Shown: positions 24,719 through 34,624 of the stretch, in pieces
How the letters are laid out: every line of letters begins with the position of its first letter
Position numbering within the stretch: the stretch's first letter is position 1
Assembly: GCA_036560705.1 (NCBI GenBank)
Contig: DATBQR010000092.1
Location: forward strand, 19,802 to 83,801
Source of the DNA: RBG-16-66-20 sp036560705
GTDB taxonomy: Bacteria > Pseudomonadota > Gammaproteobacteria > Burkholderiales > SG8-39
Direction of reading: 5' to 3'
DNA length: 64,000 nucleotides
The notes under the pieces: generated by a model
What the model saw: only the letters and a program-made list of their open reading frames with translations
Told to the model about the DNA's origin: nothing
Database searches by the model: none
Translations under genes and position numbers: made by a program

Positions 24719-24940
24719 TTGGGAAACCAGTCGCTGACCGAAGAGGAGCGGACGCAGATCGAGGGGCGCATCGCGGCCCTGGAGATCGAGCACCAGGACC
24801 TCGACGACGTGATCGCCCGCCTGTCCGCGCACCCCGACCAGGACCCGCTCCAGCTGCGGCGCTTCAAGAAGCGCAAGCTGATCCTCAAGGATTCGATTTC
24901 GCGGCTCAAGATCCTGCTGGTCCCCGACATCCCCGCTTGA
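24719..24940 (+). CDS. YdcH/DUF465 family small coiled-coil protein
   Basis: A 73-residue helical protein of the DUF465 (YdcH) family: RIAALEIEHQDLDDVIARLS then LRRFKKRKLILKDSISRLK, a two-helix heptad pattern suggesting dimerisation. Function unknown. The start is TTG at 24719, supported by a very strong GAGGAGGGGAGG upstream. The stop overlaps the dtd start as TTGA, so the two are translationally coupled. Confidence 0.8.
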   Translation: MGNQSLTEEERTQIEGRIAALEIEHQDLDDVIARLSAHPDQDPLQLRRFKKRKLILKDSISRLKILLVPDIPA

Positions 24941-25383
24941 TTGTTTTAATTCAAAGAGTGACCGAGGCGCGTGTCGAAATCGACGGCCGGGTCATCGGCG
25001 CCATCGGGCGCGGCATCCTGGCGCTGGTGGGCGTGGAACGCGGCGACACCGAAGTGCAGGCCGACCGGCTGGTCGAGCGCGTGCTCGGCTACCGGATTTT
25101 TCCGGATGGCGAAGGCAAGATGAACCTGTCGTTGCTGGACATCGGGGGTGAACTGCTCGCCGTGCCGCAATTCACGCTCGCCGCGGATACGAAAAAAGGT
25201 ACGCGGCCGGGATTTTCAACGGCCGCGCCGCCGGAGCTTGGAGAGCAGTTATTCAGTTATTTTTCCAAAATCGCGGGGGAAAGAATAACCCTTAAAACCG
25301 GCCGGTTCGGCGCCGACATGAAGATCGGCCTGGTGAACGACGGGCCGGTCACGTTCTGGCTGCAAACGTCGGCGCAGCCGTGA
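24937..25383 (+). CDS. dtd: D-aminoacyl-tRNA deacylase
   Basis: A 148-residue DTD that recycles D-aminoacyl-tRNAs, protecting translation. The start TTG at 24937 overlaps the YdcH-like stop and gives the family N-terminus IVLIQRVTEARVEIDG. The Gly-cisPro motif NDGPVTFWL is intact near the C-terminus. The other active-site segment reads AVPQFTLAAD, where the common form is SQFTL; Ser is replaced by Pro. An AT-rich codon patch spans 25246-25300. Confidence 0.92.
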   Translation: MIVLIQRVTEARVEIDGRVIGAIGRGILALVGVERGDTEVQADRLVERVLGYRIFPDGEGKMNLSLLDIGGELLAVPQFTLAADTKKGTRPGFSTAAPPELGEQLFSYFSKIAGERITLKTGRFGADMKIGLVNDGPVTFWLQTSAQP

Positions 25384-25407
25384 AAATGAGCTAGCATTGC
25401 CGCCTCC

Positions 25408-26478
25408 ATGTCCGACCTTTTCATCGGCGTAAAGCCCGTCGAAGAACGCCATCGCATCGACGCGGCGCGCCTGGAAGATTTTCTCAAGGGCCGCATCGAC
25501 GGCTTGCGCGGCCCGCTGCAGGTCGAGCAGTTCAAGGGCGGCCAGTCGAACCCGACCTACCGCATCACCGCCGGCGGCAAGCGCTATGCCTTGCGCAAAA
25601 AACCCCCGGGCAAGCTGCTGCCTTCGGCGCACGCCGTGGACCGCGAGTACAAGGTGATCAAGGCGCTCCACTCGGTGGGCTTCCCGGTGGCGAAGCCCTA
25701 CGTGCTGTGCGAGGACGAATCGGTGATCGGCACGGCGTTCTACGTGATGGACTGCGTCGAGGGCCGCGTGCTGTGGGACCAGTCGCTGCCCGGCATGGCG
25801 AAGACCGAGCGCCGCGCGATCTGGGACGAGCTCAACCGCGTCATCGCGCTGCTGCACGGCGTCGACTACAAGGCGGTCGGGCTGGAGGATTTCGGCAAGG
25901 CCGGCAGTTACATCGAGCGCCAGGTCGGCCGCTGGAGCAAGCAGTACGTGGCGTCGGAAACGCAGAAGATCGAGGCGATGGACAATCTCATCGCCTGGCT
26001 GCCGAAGCACGTGCCGCCGACGGATGAAACCACCATCGTGCACGGCGATTTCCGGCTGGACAACACGGTGTTCCACGCGACCGAGCCGAAAATGCTGGCG
26101 GTGCTCGACTGGGAGTTGTCGACGCTGGGCGATCCGCTGGCGGATTTCTCCTACCACTGCATGAGCTGGCACATCCCGCCGGGCAAGTTCCGCGGCATCG
26201 AGGGCCTGCCGCTCGCCGAGCTCGGCATCCCGACCGAGCGCGAATACGTCGACATGTACTTCAAGCGCACCGGCCGCAAGGGCATCGAGCCGTCGGTGTG
26301 GGACTACTACATGGCCTACAACCTTTTCCGCATCGCCGCCATCTGCCAGGGCATCGCCAAGCGGGTGGTGGACGGCACCGCCGCGAGCGAGCACGCGCGC
26401 GACGCCGGTGCCCGCGCGCCGCTGCTCGCCGAGCTGGGCTGGTCGCAGGTCGAACGCATTCTGAAACGCGCTTCATAG
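25408..26478 (+). CDS. phosphotransferase (APH-type kinase), ACAD10/11-like kinase half
   Basis: A 356-residue aminoglycoside-phosphotransferase-fold kinase. The ATP-binding N-lobe has QFKGGQSNPTY near residue 45; the catalytic loop VHGDFRLDNTVF near 211 carries the Brenner-type HxDxxxxN; the metal-binding LDWELSTLGDP follows at ~233. It is closest to the kinase domain fused to acyl-CoA dehydrogenase in mammalian ACAD10/ACAD11 and to LvaA of levulinate catabolism, which phosphorylate the 4-hydroxyl of 4-hydroxyacyl-CoA. The acyl-CoA dehydrogenase gene follows after 10 bases in the same order as in the fusion. Confidence 0.87.
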   Translation: MSDLFIGVKPVEERHRIDAARLEDFLKGRIDGLRGPLQVEQFKGGQSNPTYRITAGGKRYALRKKPPGKLLPSAHAVDREYKVIKALHSVGFPVAKPYVLCEDESVIGTAFYVMDCVEGRVLWDQSLPGMAKTERRAIWDELNRVIALLHGVDYKAVGLEDFGKAGSYIERQVGRWSKQYVASETQKIEAMDNLIAWLPKHVPPTDETTIVHGDFRLDNTVFHATEPKMLAVLDWELSTLGDPLADFSYHCMSWHIPPGKFRGIEGLPLAELGIPTEREYVDMYFKRTGRKGIEPSVWDYYMAYNLFRIAAICQGIAKRVVDGTAASEHARDAGARAPLLAELGWSQVERILKRAS

Positions 26479-26488
26479 GAGCATCGCC

Positions 26489-27730
<1,242 letters not shown>

Positions 27731-27737
27731 GGCGGCC

Positions 27738-28406
27738 ATGCTCAAGGTCTGCGGCTTCCGCATCAGCAACTACCACAACAAGGTGCTCATCGCGCTCCGC
27801 GAGAAGGACATCGCCTTCGAAGAGGACTGCAACGTCCTGCCCTCGCAGAAACCGGAATACCTGGCCTTGAACCCGATGGGCAAGGTGCCCTTCATGGAAG
27901 TCGACGGCGCGGGCGGCACGCGGTTGATCGAATCGGAAGTGATCCTCGAATACCTGGAGGATGCCTATCCGCAGAAGCCGCTGCTGCCGAAGGAGCCGCT
28001 GGCGCGCGCCAAGGTGCGCGAGCTGGTGACGGTCATCGAGCTGCACATGGAGCTGGTGGTGCGGCGCCTTTACCCCAGCGTGTTTTTCGGCGCCGGGCCG
28101 GCGTCGGAAAGCACCAAGCAGTCGGTGGAGAAGGACCTGGCCAAGGGCATCCGCGCCCTCAAGGCGCTGGCGAAATTCGATCCGTTCATCGCGGGCAGGG
28201 AACTGACGCTCGCCGACTGCGCGGCGGCGGTGCACCTGCCGCTGGTCTCGCTCTCGACCAAGCTCGCCTACGGGCGCGATTTTCTCGAGGATATGCCTCC
28301 GCTGAAGCCCTACCTGAAGATGCTCGGCGAGCGGCCCGCGTTCGCCAGGGTGGCCGCCGACCGCAAGGCGGCGCAGGAAGCGAGGGCGGCAGCGGCGAAG
28401 AAGTAG
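27738..28406 (+). CDS. glutathione S-transferase family protein
   Basis: A 222-residue GST: N-terminal thioredoxin fold with RISNYHNKVLIAL (catalytic Ser/Tyr candidate region near residue 9), the glutathione-binding NPMGKVPFMEVDG with cis-Pro near 53 and ESEVILEYLE at ~67, then an all-helical C-terminal domain with GRELTLADCAAAVHLPL. Located 7 bases after the acyl-CoA dehydrogenase gene, so likely the third gene of that transcript. The cosubstrate is unknown. A perfect 7-bp hairpin begins at its stop codon. Confidence 0.85.
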   Translation: MLKVCGFRISNYHNKVLIALREKDIAFEEDCNVLPSQKPEYLALNPMGKVPFMEVDGAGGTRLIESEVILEYLEDAYPQKPLLPKEPLARAKVRELVTVIELHMELVVRRLYPSVFFGAGPASESTKQSVEKDLAKGIRALKALAKFDPFIAGRELTLADCAAAVHLPLVSLSTKLAYGRDFLEDMPPLKPYLKMLGERPAFARVAADRKAAQEARAAAAKK

Positions 28407-28423
28407 CGCGCCGGAGGGCGCGC
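28406..28423. terminator. possible bidirectional hairpin between convergent operons
   Basis: Arms GCGCGCC and GGCGCGC with a GGAG loop, located between the stops of the GST gene (plus) and the thioesterase gene (minus). It lacks a T-tract on either side, so termination is inferred from position and stability only. Confidence 0.4.
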
Positions 28424-28433
28424 CCGGCCCCGG

Positions 28434-28844
28434 CTACTTCGGCACCGGGCGGGATTTGCCCTGCAGGTCGATGGCGACGTAGGTCAGCGCCGCCTCGGTC
28501 ACCTTCACGATCTTCGCCTCGTCGCGTCCGCGTTCCGCGTAGACCTCGACGTTGACCGTGATCGAGGTGTTGCCGATGTGCACCACGTCGGCGTACAGCG
28601 AGAGCACGTCGCCGATCTGCACCGGCTGCTTGAAAACGAAGGAATTGACCGACACCGTGGCGACGCGCCCGCGCGCCACGCGCCCGGCGACGGTACCGCC
28701 GGCGACGTCGACCTGCGCCATGATCCAGCCGCCGAAGATGTCGCCGTTCTGGTTCGAATCGGCCGGCATCGGCACCACGCGCAAGGCGGGGATTTTGCCC
28801 TGGGGCAGAGTGAGGCCGGCCGGCTGGTCGGAGGCTTTGCCCAT
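28434..28844 (-). CDS. acyl-CoA thioesterase, YciA-type hot-dog fold
   Basis: A 136-residue hot-dog protein with the YciA signature: DSNQNGDIFGGWIMAQVDVAG near residue 30, whose Asp acts in catalysis, followed by VNSFVFKQPVQIGDVLSLYA. It hydrolyses acyl-CoA to free acid and CoA. It is the last gene of the beta-oxidation operon, 5 bases after the fadB-type gene, where it could relieve CoA sequestration. Chain-length preference cannot be told. Confidence 0.87.
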   Translation of the reverse strand: MGKASDQPAGLTLPQGKIPALRVVPMPADSNQNGDIFGGWIMAQVDVAGGTVAGRVARGRVATVSVNSFVFKQPVQIGDVLSLYADVVHIGNTSITVNVEVYAERGRDEAKIVKVTEAALTYVAIDLQGKSRPVPK

Positions 28845-28849
28845 CGCGA

Positions 28850-30790
28850 CTACTTCTTCTTCTGTCCGGCGAGGTAGTTCAGCGGGCCGCCGCGGAACGG
28901 CGCGAAGCCGCTGCCGAAGATCAGGCCGGCGTCGATCAGCTCGGCGTCGTCCACGATGCCTTCGGCGAGGACCGCTTGCGCTTCCGTGAGGTAGGGCTCG
29001 ATGAGCCCGTTCACCATGTCCGGCGCGTAGACGTCCGGCTGGCCCTTGACCGGCTTGTTGTTCTCCCAGCGGTAGATGCCCTGGCCGCTTTTGCGGCCGA
29101 GCTGCCCGAGCGCGACCTTGTTCAGCAGGATCTGCGGCGCTTCCGCCTCGTGGCCCTGCGCGTCTTTCTTCGCCAGCTGCTTGCCGGCGTGCAGGCAGAT
29201 GTCCAGGCCGACCGTGTCGGCGAGCTCGATCGGGCCCATCGGCATGCCGAATTCTTCCATCGCGGCATCCAGCGTTTCCGGCTTCGCGCCCTCATCCAGC
29301 ATGCGGAAGGCGTTCTGCATGTAGGGCCCGAGCACGCGGTTGACGAGGAAGCCCGGCGAGTCCTTCACCGGCAGCGGCAGCTTGTCGATCTGGCGCACGA
29401 AGGCGAGCGCTTTTTTCAGCTGCTCCGGGTGCGTGGCGGGAGTATGGACGACTTCCACCAGCATCATCTGCGGCACCGGGTTGAAGAAGTGGATGCCGAC
29501 GAGGCGCGAGGGATCCCTGAAATTCGCCGCGATGTCCGCCAGCTTCAGGCTGGAGGTATTGCTCGCCAGCACCGCGCCCGGCTTGGCCGCCGCTTCCAGC
29601 TTGGCGAACAGTTCGCGCTTCGCCTTCAGGTCCTCGAAGATCGCCTCGATGATGACGTCGGCGCGCGCCGCGCCGGCGCCCGCGACGTCGGGAATCAGCC
29701 GGTCCATGGCGTCGCGCTCGCGCCGCTTGTCGCGCAGGCGCCGCGAAAACAGTTTCGCGGCGCGCTGCACCGCCGGCGCGATGCGCTCCGGCGCGGTGTC
29801 CTGCAGCGTCACCGTGATGCCGCGCATGGCGCAGATTGCCGCGATGTCGCCGCCCATCACGCCCGCGCCGACGATGTGCACGTGCGCCGCCTTGAAATCG
29901 ACGCCTTTCGCCAGCCCCTTCATCTTCTCCTGCAGGAAGAAAATCCTGATGAGGTTCTTGGTGGTCGGGTGGTCGAACAGCATGTTGATCGAGCACGACG
30001 GGTCGGACGGATTGATGAAGGGATCGCCGTCGTACTTCCGCCACAGGTCGAGGATCGCGTAAGGCGCCGGGTAATGTTCGCGCCGGGCGCGTTTGGCGAC
30101 TTGTTTTCCGGCCTGGCTTGCAACGATGAATTTGAAAGGTCCGTTCAAAAGTCCTTGAACGATCCCCAGCCCCTTGGGCGCCGGTGCCTCCAGCGTGAGC
30201 ATGCGCGCGGTGTTCTCGAGGATGCGCAGCGGCACCGCCTGGTCGACGAGGCCCATGCGCTTCGCCCGCTTCGCGTCGACCGCCTTGCCGGTCAGCAGCA
30301 GGTCCATCGCCGCGACGGGCCCGACGAGCTTCGGCAGCCACTGCACGCCGTGCCAGGCGGGCATGATGCCGAGCATTACCTCCGGGAAGGCGAAGCGCGT
30401 CTTCGGATCGTCCAGCGCGACGCGGTAGCGGCAGGCGAGCGACAGCTCGAAGCCGCCGCCCATGCAGTAGCCGTTGACCATCGCGGTGGTGGGGAAGGAC
30501 AGGGCTTTCAGCTTGCCGAACACATCCCAGCCGAGGCGCACGAAGGAGAGCGCTTCCTCGGGCGACTTGAAGCGGGTGAATTCCTCGACGTCCGCGCCGG
30601 CGATGAAGCTGTCCTTGGCGGAACGGATGATCAGTCCTTTAGGCGCCGCCGAATTTATTTCCTCGAGCGCCTTCGAAAGCTCCTCCAGGGCCTCTCTCGA
30701 GAAGGTATTCGCCGATTCGCCCTGCTTGTCGAAGGTCAGCCAGGCGAGCCCCTGGGCGTCCTTTTCCCACCGCCAGTGCTTCATCGTCAT
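28850..30790 (-). CDS. 3-hydroxyacyl-CoA dehydrogenase / enoyl-CoA hydratase (FadB/FadJ-type)
   Basis: A 646-residue bifunctional beta-oxidation enzyme, shorter than E. coli FadB (~730). Residues ~1-190 are the crotonase domain, with SFIAGADVEEF and NGYCMGGGFELSLACRYR. The NAD-binding HIVGAGVMGGDIAAIC begins near 305, with SNTSSL and HFFNPVPQMMLVEVV carrying the catalytic His. It hydrates enoyl-CoA and oxidises L-3-hydroxyacyl-CoA. The start is ATG 30790, overlapping the thiolase stop as ATGA. The stretch at 30080-30140 is AT-rich. Confidence 0.9.
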   Translation of the reverse strand: MTMKHWRWEKDAQGLAWLTFDKQGESANTFSREALEELSKALEEINSAAPKGLIIRSAKDSFIAGADVEEFTRFKSPEEALSFVRLGWDVFGKLKALSFPTTAMVNGYCMGGGFELSLACRYRVALDDPKTRFAFPEVMLGIMPAWHGVQWLPKLVGPVAAMDLLLTGKAVDAKRAKRMGLVDQAVPLRILENTARMLTLEAPAPKGLGIVQGLLNGPFKFIVASQAGKQVAKRARREHYPAPYAILDLWRKYDGDPFINPSDPSCSINMLFDHPTTKNLIRIFFLQEKMKGLAKGVDFKAAHVHIVGAGVMGGDIAAICAMRGITVTLQDTAPERIAPAVQRAAKLFSRRLRDKRRERDAMDRLIPDVAGAGAARADVIIEAIFEDLKAKRELFAKLEAAAKPGAVLASNTSSLKLADIAANFRDPSRLVGIHFFNPVPQMMLVEVVHTPATHPEQLKKALAFVRQIDKLPLPVKDSPGFLVNRVLGPYMQNAFRMLDEGAKPETLDAAMEEFGMPMGPIELADTVGLDICLHAGKQLAKKDAQGHEAEAPQILLNKVALGQLGRKSGQGIYRWENNKPVKGQPDVYAPDMVNGLIEPYLTEAQAVLAEGIVDDAELIDAGLIFGSGFAPFRGGPLNYLAGQKKK

Positions 30791-32085
30791 GCCGCTTCCA
30801 GCAGCATGGCGCCGCCCAATCCGCCGCCTATGCAAATGGATGCCATCCCTCGTTTTGCATTTTTTCTCTTTAATTGGCGGATTAAATGCAGGACAATCCG
30901 CGCGCCCGAAGCGCCCACCGGATGTCCCAGGGCGACGGCGCCGCCGTCCACGTTCAGCTTTTCCTGGTCGAGTTCGCCCATCGCGCCGTCAAGGCCCAGC
31001 TGCTCCCTGCAGTACTTTTCATCCTTCCACGCGGCGAGGCAGCCGAGCACCTGCGCGGCGAAGGCTTCGTTGATTTCCCAGTAGTCGAGGCTGTCGAGCT
31101 TCAGCCCGTGGCGCTTGAGGATGGGCGTCGCCGCGTGCACCGGTCCGAGGCCCATCTGCGCCGGGTCCAGCCCTGCCCATTGAGAATCGAGGATGCGCCC
31201 GATGGGTTTCAGGTCGTGTTTCTTTACGGCATCTTCGGAGGCAAGGATCAGCCACGCGCCGCCGTCGGTGATCTGCGAGCTGTTGCCCGGCGTGACGTTG
31301 CCGTACTTGCGGTCGAAGAAGGGCTTGAGTTTGGCGAGGTTCTCCACCGACGAATCGCGCCGCACGCCGTCGTCCAGCGTGTAGGCGTTGCCCTTCGCGT
31401 CGTAGAGCGCCTCCACCTCGCCGCCGCCGGCCGCGAGATGACCGGCGTCCTGGGCAGCGCAGACTCTTTTATGGGATCTGACCGAAAAAGAATCCATTTC
31501 CGCGCGCGTAATGCCGAAGCGGTGTGCGAGGTTCTCGGCCGTCTGGCCCATCAGCAGGCCGACCATCGGGTCGGTGAGGCCCTTCATGATGCCGATGACC
31601 GGATTGAGCAGGGCGCCGAAGGGAAGCTTTGCGAATTGGCTTGCCTTTTCTCCTAAAGACCTTTTTTGAGAAAAATCTGCAAACCAATTGACCATCCTGT
31701 CGTTGTAGAGCAGCGGCGCGCGCGATAGCGCGTCGACGCCGCCGGCGAGCACCAGGTGAGAGCGGCCCGCAAGGATGTTGTTGATGCCCGAATCGAGCGC
31801 CTGCATGCCGGAGGCGCAGTTGCGCATCACCGTCCAGCCCGGGACTTTCTCCCCGCAGCCCATGCGCAGCGCCGCCACGCGCCCGATGTTCACCTCGTCC
31901 ACCGAGGGCGCGGCGCAGCCGAGGATCACTTCGTCGAGATCCTGCGGCGCGAATTTCTGACGCGCGAGCAGCGTCTTGCCGGCCTGCGTCGCCAGGTCGC
32001 CCGCCGAGAACACGCCCGGCCGGTTCTTCGCCTTGAGGAAGGGCGTGCGCGCGCCGTCGACCACGTAAATGGGTTTCGCGTACAT
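30787..32085 (-). CDS. acetyl-CoA C-acyltransferase (thiolase, FadA/FadI-type)
   Basis: A 432-residue thiolase. The nucleophile is Cys90 in RNCASGMQALDSG; GHPVGASGARI supplies the catalytic His, and the C-terminal CIGGGLGGAM the second Cys. It cleaves 3-ketoacyl-CoA in the last step of beta-oxidation. Its start follows the fadE stop by one base, and its stop overlaps the fadB-type start. Several segments (30850-30890, 31641-31690) use AT-rich codons unlike the rest. Confidence 0.91.
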   Translation of the reverse strand: MYAKPIYVVDGARTPFLKAKNRPGVFSAGDLATQAGKTLLARQKFAPQDLDEVILGCAAPSVDEVNIGRVAALRMGCGEKVPGWTVMRNCASGMQALDSGINNILAGRSHLVLAGGVDALSRAPLLYNDRMVNWFADFSQKRSLGEKASQFAKLPFGALLNPVIGIMKGLTDPMVGLLMGQTAENLAHRFGITRAEMDSFSVRSHKRVCAAQDAGHLAAGGGEVEALYDAKGNAYTLDDGVRRDSSVENLAKLKPFFDRKYGNVTPGNSSQITDGGAWLILASEDAVKKHDLKPIGRILDSQWAGLDPAQMGLGPVHAATPILKRHGLKLDSLDYWEINEAFAAQVLGCLAAWKDEKYCREQLGLDGAMGELDQEKLNVDGGAVALGHPVGASGARIVLHLIRQLKRKNAKRGMASICIGGGLGGAMLLEAA

Positions 32086-32086
32086 G

Positions 32087-34582
32087 TCAGGCTGCCTTTG
32101 CCGCGGAGGTTACGTCGGTGAGGGTTTTCTCTTTGGCGTACTTCGCCGCCAGTTCGGCGCGGCCGAAGTCCTGCGGGAAGTCGTCCACCTTGATGACGTG
32201 CTTGCGCAGCGCCTCCTTGCGTTGCCAGAGGGCGAGCTCTTCCGCCGTGATTATTTTGTTTTGAATTCCCAGGTTTCCCAAATCAATTCCAGGCTGCGCG
32301 GCGATCTTCCCCTTCTTCACGGCCTTGCGCAGCTTCTCGTCCACCGGCTCGCAGGCGATGGTGGCGAGGAAGGCGGCCTCCAGGACGCCGGTGGGGTCCG
32401 CTTCGCCCTTGCCGATGTACATGCCGGCGGTCAGCCGGTCGCGCGTTTCGCCGGGCTCGAGCACGATCTTCGCGCATTCGCGGTTGCGCGAATCGAGCGG
32501 CGGCCGGAACGACATGCCGAGCGGGAAGATGGTCCAGCGCAGGAAGGTGGCGAGGCTCTTCACCGGGAAGTTCGACAGGATCTGGTCGATCGCCTCCTGC
32601 GCGTTGTACAGCAGGTCGCGCACCACCCAGCGGATCAGCGGCAGGTCCTCGATCCTGCGCCCCTCGTCCTCGTAGTGCTTGAGCGTGGCCGAGACGAGAT
32701 AGAGCATGGACAGCACGTCGCCCAGGCGCCCGGAGATCTTCTCCTTGCGCTTGAGCGCGCCGCCCATCGCCAGCATCGACACGTCGGCGAGGAACGCGAA
32801 CGCCGCTGCCAGGCGCGAGCTGAACCGGTAGTAGTGCGCCGTTTCCGGGGCGCCGTCGCGCGGCACCTGGCCCAGGCGCGAACTGGTGATGCCGTGCACG
32901 AAAGCGCGCACGCCGTTCGAGATGGTGTGGCCGATGTGCGAGGTGAAGGCGTCGTCGAACTCCACCGAGGCGGCCGCGCCGGTCATTTCCTTGGCGGCGC
33001 GCATCTCGCGCAGCACGTAAGGGTGGCAGCGGATCGCGCCCTGGCCGAAGATGATCAGCGTGCGCGTGAGGATGTTGGCGCCTTCGACCGTGATGCCGAC
33101 GGGGATCACCTGGTAGCCGCGTCCGACCCAGTTGTTGGGCCCGAGGCAGATGCCCTTGCCGCCGTGGATGTCCATCGCGTCGTCGACGACTTTGCGCGCG
33201 CGTTCGGTCATATGATACTTGGCGATGGCCGAGATCACCGCCGGCTTCTCGCCCAGGTCCACCGCGCCCGCGGTCATGATGCGCACCGCGTCCATCATGT
33301 AGCAGTTGGCGGCAATCCGCCCCAGCGCTTCCTCGACGCCTTCCAGCTTGCCGATCGGCGTCTTGAACTGGCTGCGCACGCGCGCGTAGGCGCCGGTGAT
33401 GCGCGCGAGGCCCTTGGCGCCGCCGACCGAAGACGTCGGCAGCGAAATCGAGCGGCCCGCCGCGAGGCAGCCCATCAGCATCATCCAGCCCTTGCCGGCG
33501 TAGTCCTTGCCGCCGATGATCCAGTCGATCGGCATGAACACGTCCTTGCCGGAGTTCGGGCCGTTCTGGAACACCGCGTTGAGCGGCAGGTGGCGGCGGC
33601 CGATGTTCACGCCCGGATGGTTGGTCGGTACCAGCGCGCAGGTGATGCCGAGATCCTCCTTGCCGCCCAGAAGTTTTTCCGGGTCGTAAAGCCTGAACGC
33701 CAGTCCGAGCAGCGTCGCCACCGGGCCGAGCGTGATGTAGCGCTTGTCCCAGGTGACGCGCATGCCGAGCACTTCCTTGCCCTGGTACATGCCCTTGCAC
33801 ACCACGCCGTAGTCGGGGATGGCGGCGGCATCCGAGCCCGCTTCAGGGCTGGTGAGCGCGAAGCAGGGGACTTCGAGGCCCTTGGCGAGGCGCGGCAGGT
33901 AGTGGTTCTTCTGCTCGTCCGTGCCGTAGTGCAGCAGCAGTTCGGCCGGCCCGAGCGAATTGGGCACCATCACGCTGACGCCGAGCGCGTTGGAGCGCGT
34001 CGACAGCTTCAGCACCACCGCCGAATGCGCGATCGCGGAGAAGCCGAGACCGCCGTATTTCTTGGGGATGATCATGCCGAGGAAGCCCTTGTCCTTCACG
34101 TACTGCCAGACCTGCGGCGACAGGTCGTAGCGTTCGTGCGTCACCTCCCAGTCGTTGGTCATCGCGCAGACTTCCTCGCAGGGGCCGTCGAGGAAGGCCT
34201 GCTCCTCGGCCGAGAGCTTCGGCTGCGGGATGGCGAGCAGCTTGTTCCAGTCGGGCTTGCCGGAAAAGAGATCCGCGTCCCACCACACGGTGCCTGCGTC
34301 GATTGCCTCCTTCTCGGTCTGCGACATGTCCGGCAGGATGCGGCGGAAGATCGCCAGCACCTGGTTGCTGATCAGCAAGCGCCGCAGGGGGACGATGTTC
34401 AGGACCGCCGCGATCGCCAGGAATGCCGCCGCAACGGAATAGTCGGCAGCGGAGGAAAGGCCGATGGCGTGCGACCCGGCGGCGAGCACCAGGCCCGCGG
34501 CAATCGTCCATACGAGAATCGGCGCCTGGAAGTAGGCGAGCAGCAGCAGGACGACAATCGTTCCGATGGCAACAGCGGGCAT
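32087..34582 (-). CDS. fadE: acyl-CoA dehydrogenase, long FadE type
   Basis: An 831-residue FadE, far longer than ordinary acyl-CoA dehydrogenases. The N-terminal ~85 residues hold two hydrophobic segments (IGTIVVLLLLAYFQAPILV and a second), predicting membrane attachment. The catalytic core has CFALTSPEAGSDAAAIPD, DWIIGGKDYAGKGWMMLMGC and VDDAMDIHGGKGICLGPNNW; a C-terminal DUF1974-like extension completes it. It does the first, FAD-linked oxidation of acyl-CoA. A strong GGAGGAGG lies upstream of the ATG. It is second in the operon after the TetR gene. Confidence 0.93.
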   Translation of the reverse strand: MPAVAIGTIVVLLLLAYFQAPILVWTIAAGLVLAAGSHAIGLSSAADYSVAAAFLAIAAVLNIVPLRRLLISNQVLAIFRRILPDMSQTEKEAIDAGTVWWDADLFSGKPDWNKLLAIPQPKLSAEEQAFLDGPCEEVCAMTNDWEVTHERYDLSPQVWQYVKDKGFLGMIIPKKYGGLGFSAIAHSAVVLKLSTRSNALGVSVMVPNSLGPAELLLHYGTDEQKNHYLPRLAKGLEVPCFALTSPEAGSDAAAIPDYGVVCKGMYQGKEVLGMRVTWDKRYITLGPVATLLGLAFRLYDPEKLLGGKEDLGITCALVPTNHPGVNIGRRHLPLNAVFQNGPNSGKDVFMPIDWIIGGKDYAGKGWMMLMGCLAAGRSISLPTSSVGGAKGLARITGAYARVRSQFKTPIGKLEGVEEALGRIAANCYMMDAVRIMTAGAVDLGEKPAVISAIAKYHMTERARKVVDDAMDIHGGKGICLGPNNWVGRGYQVIPVGITVEGANILTRTLIIFGQGAIRCHPYVLREMRAAKEMTGAAASVEFDDAFTSHIGHTISNGVRAFVHGITSSRLGQVPRDGAPETAHYYRFSSRLAAAFAFLADVSMLAMGGALKRKEKISGRLGDVLSMLYLVSATLKHYEDEGRRIEDLPLIRWVVRDLLYNAQEAIDQILSNFPVKSLATFLRWTIFPLGMSFRPPLDSRNRECAKIVLEPGETRDRLTAGMYIGKGEADPTGVLEAAFLATIACEPVDEKLRKAVKKGKIAAQPGIDLGNLGIQNKIITAEELALWQRKEALRKHVIKVDDFPQDFGRAELAAKYAKEKTLTDVTSAAKAA

Positions 34583-34624
34583 GGGGACCTCCTCCCGAAA
34601 ACTCCGTGGAATCGCTAAATCAGT

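Noticed and set aside
28976..31084. 702-codon plus-strand frame opposite the fadB-type and thiolase genes
   Set aside because: Shadow frame crossing the junction of two well-recognised enzymes; no recognisable domain.
32069..34618. 849-codon open frame on the plus strand opposite fadE
   Set aside because: Longer than fadE itself but composed of the Arg/His/Asp-rich residues typical of antisense frames in GC-rich DNA; no family similarity, while fadE on the other strand is unmistakable.
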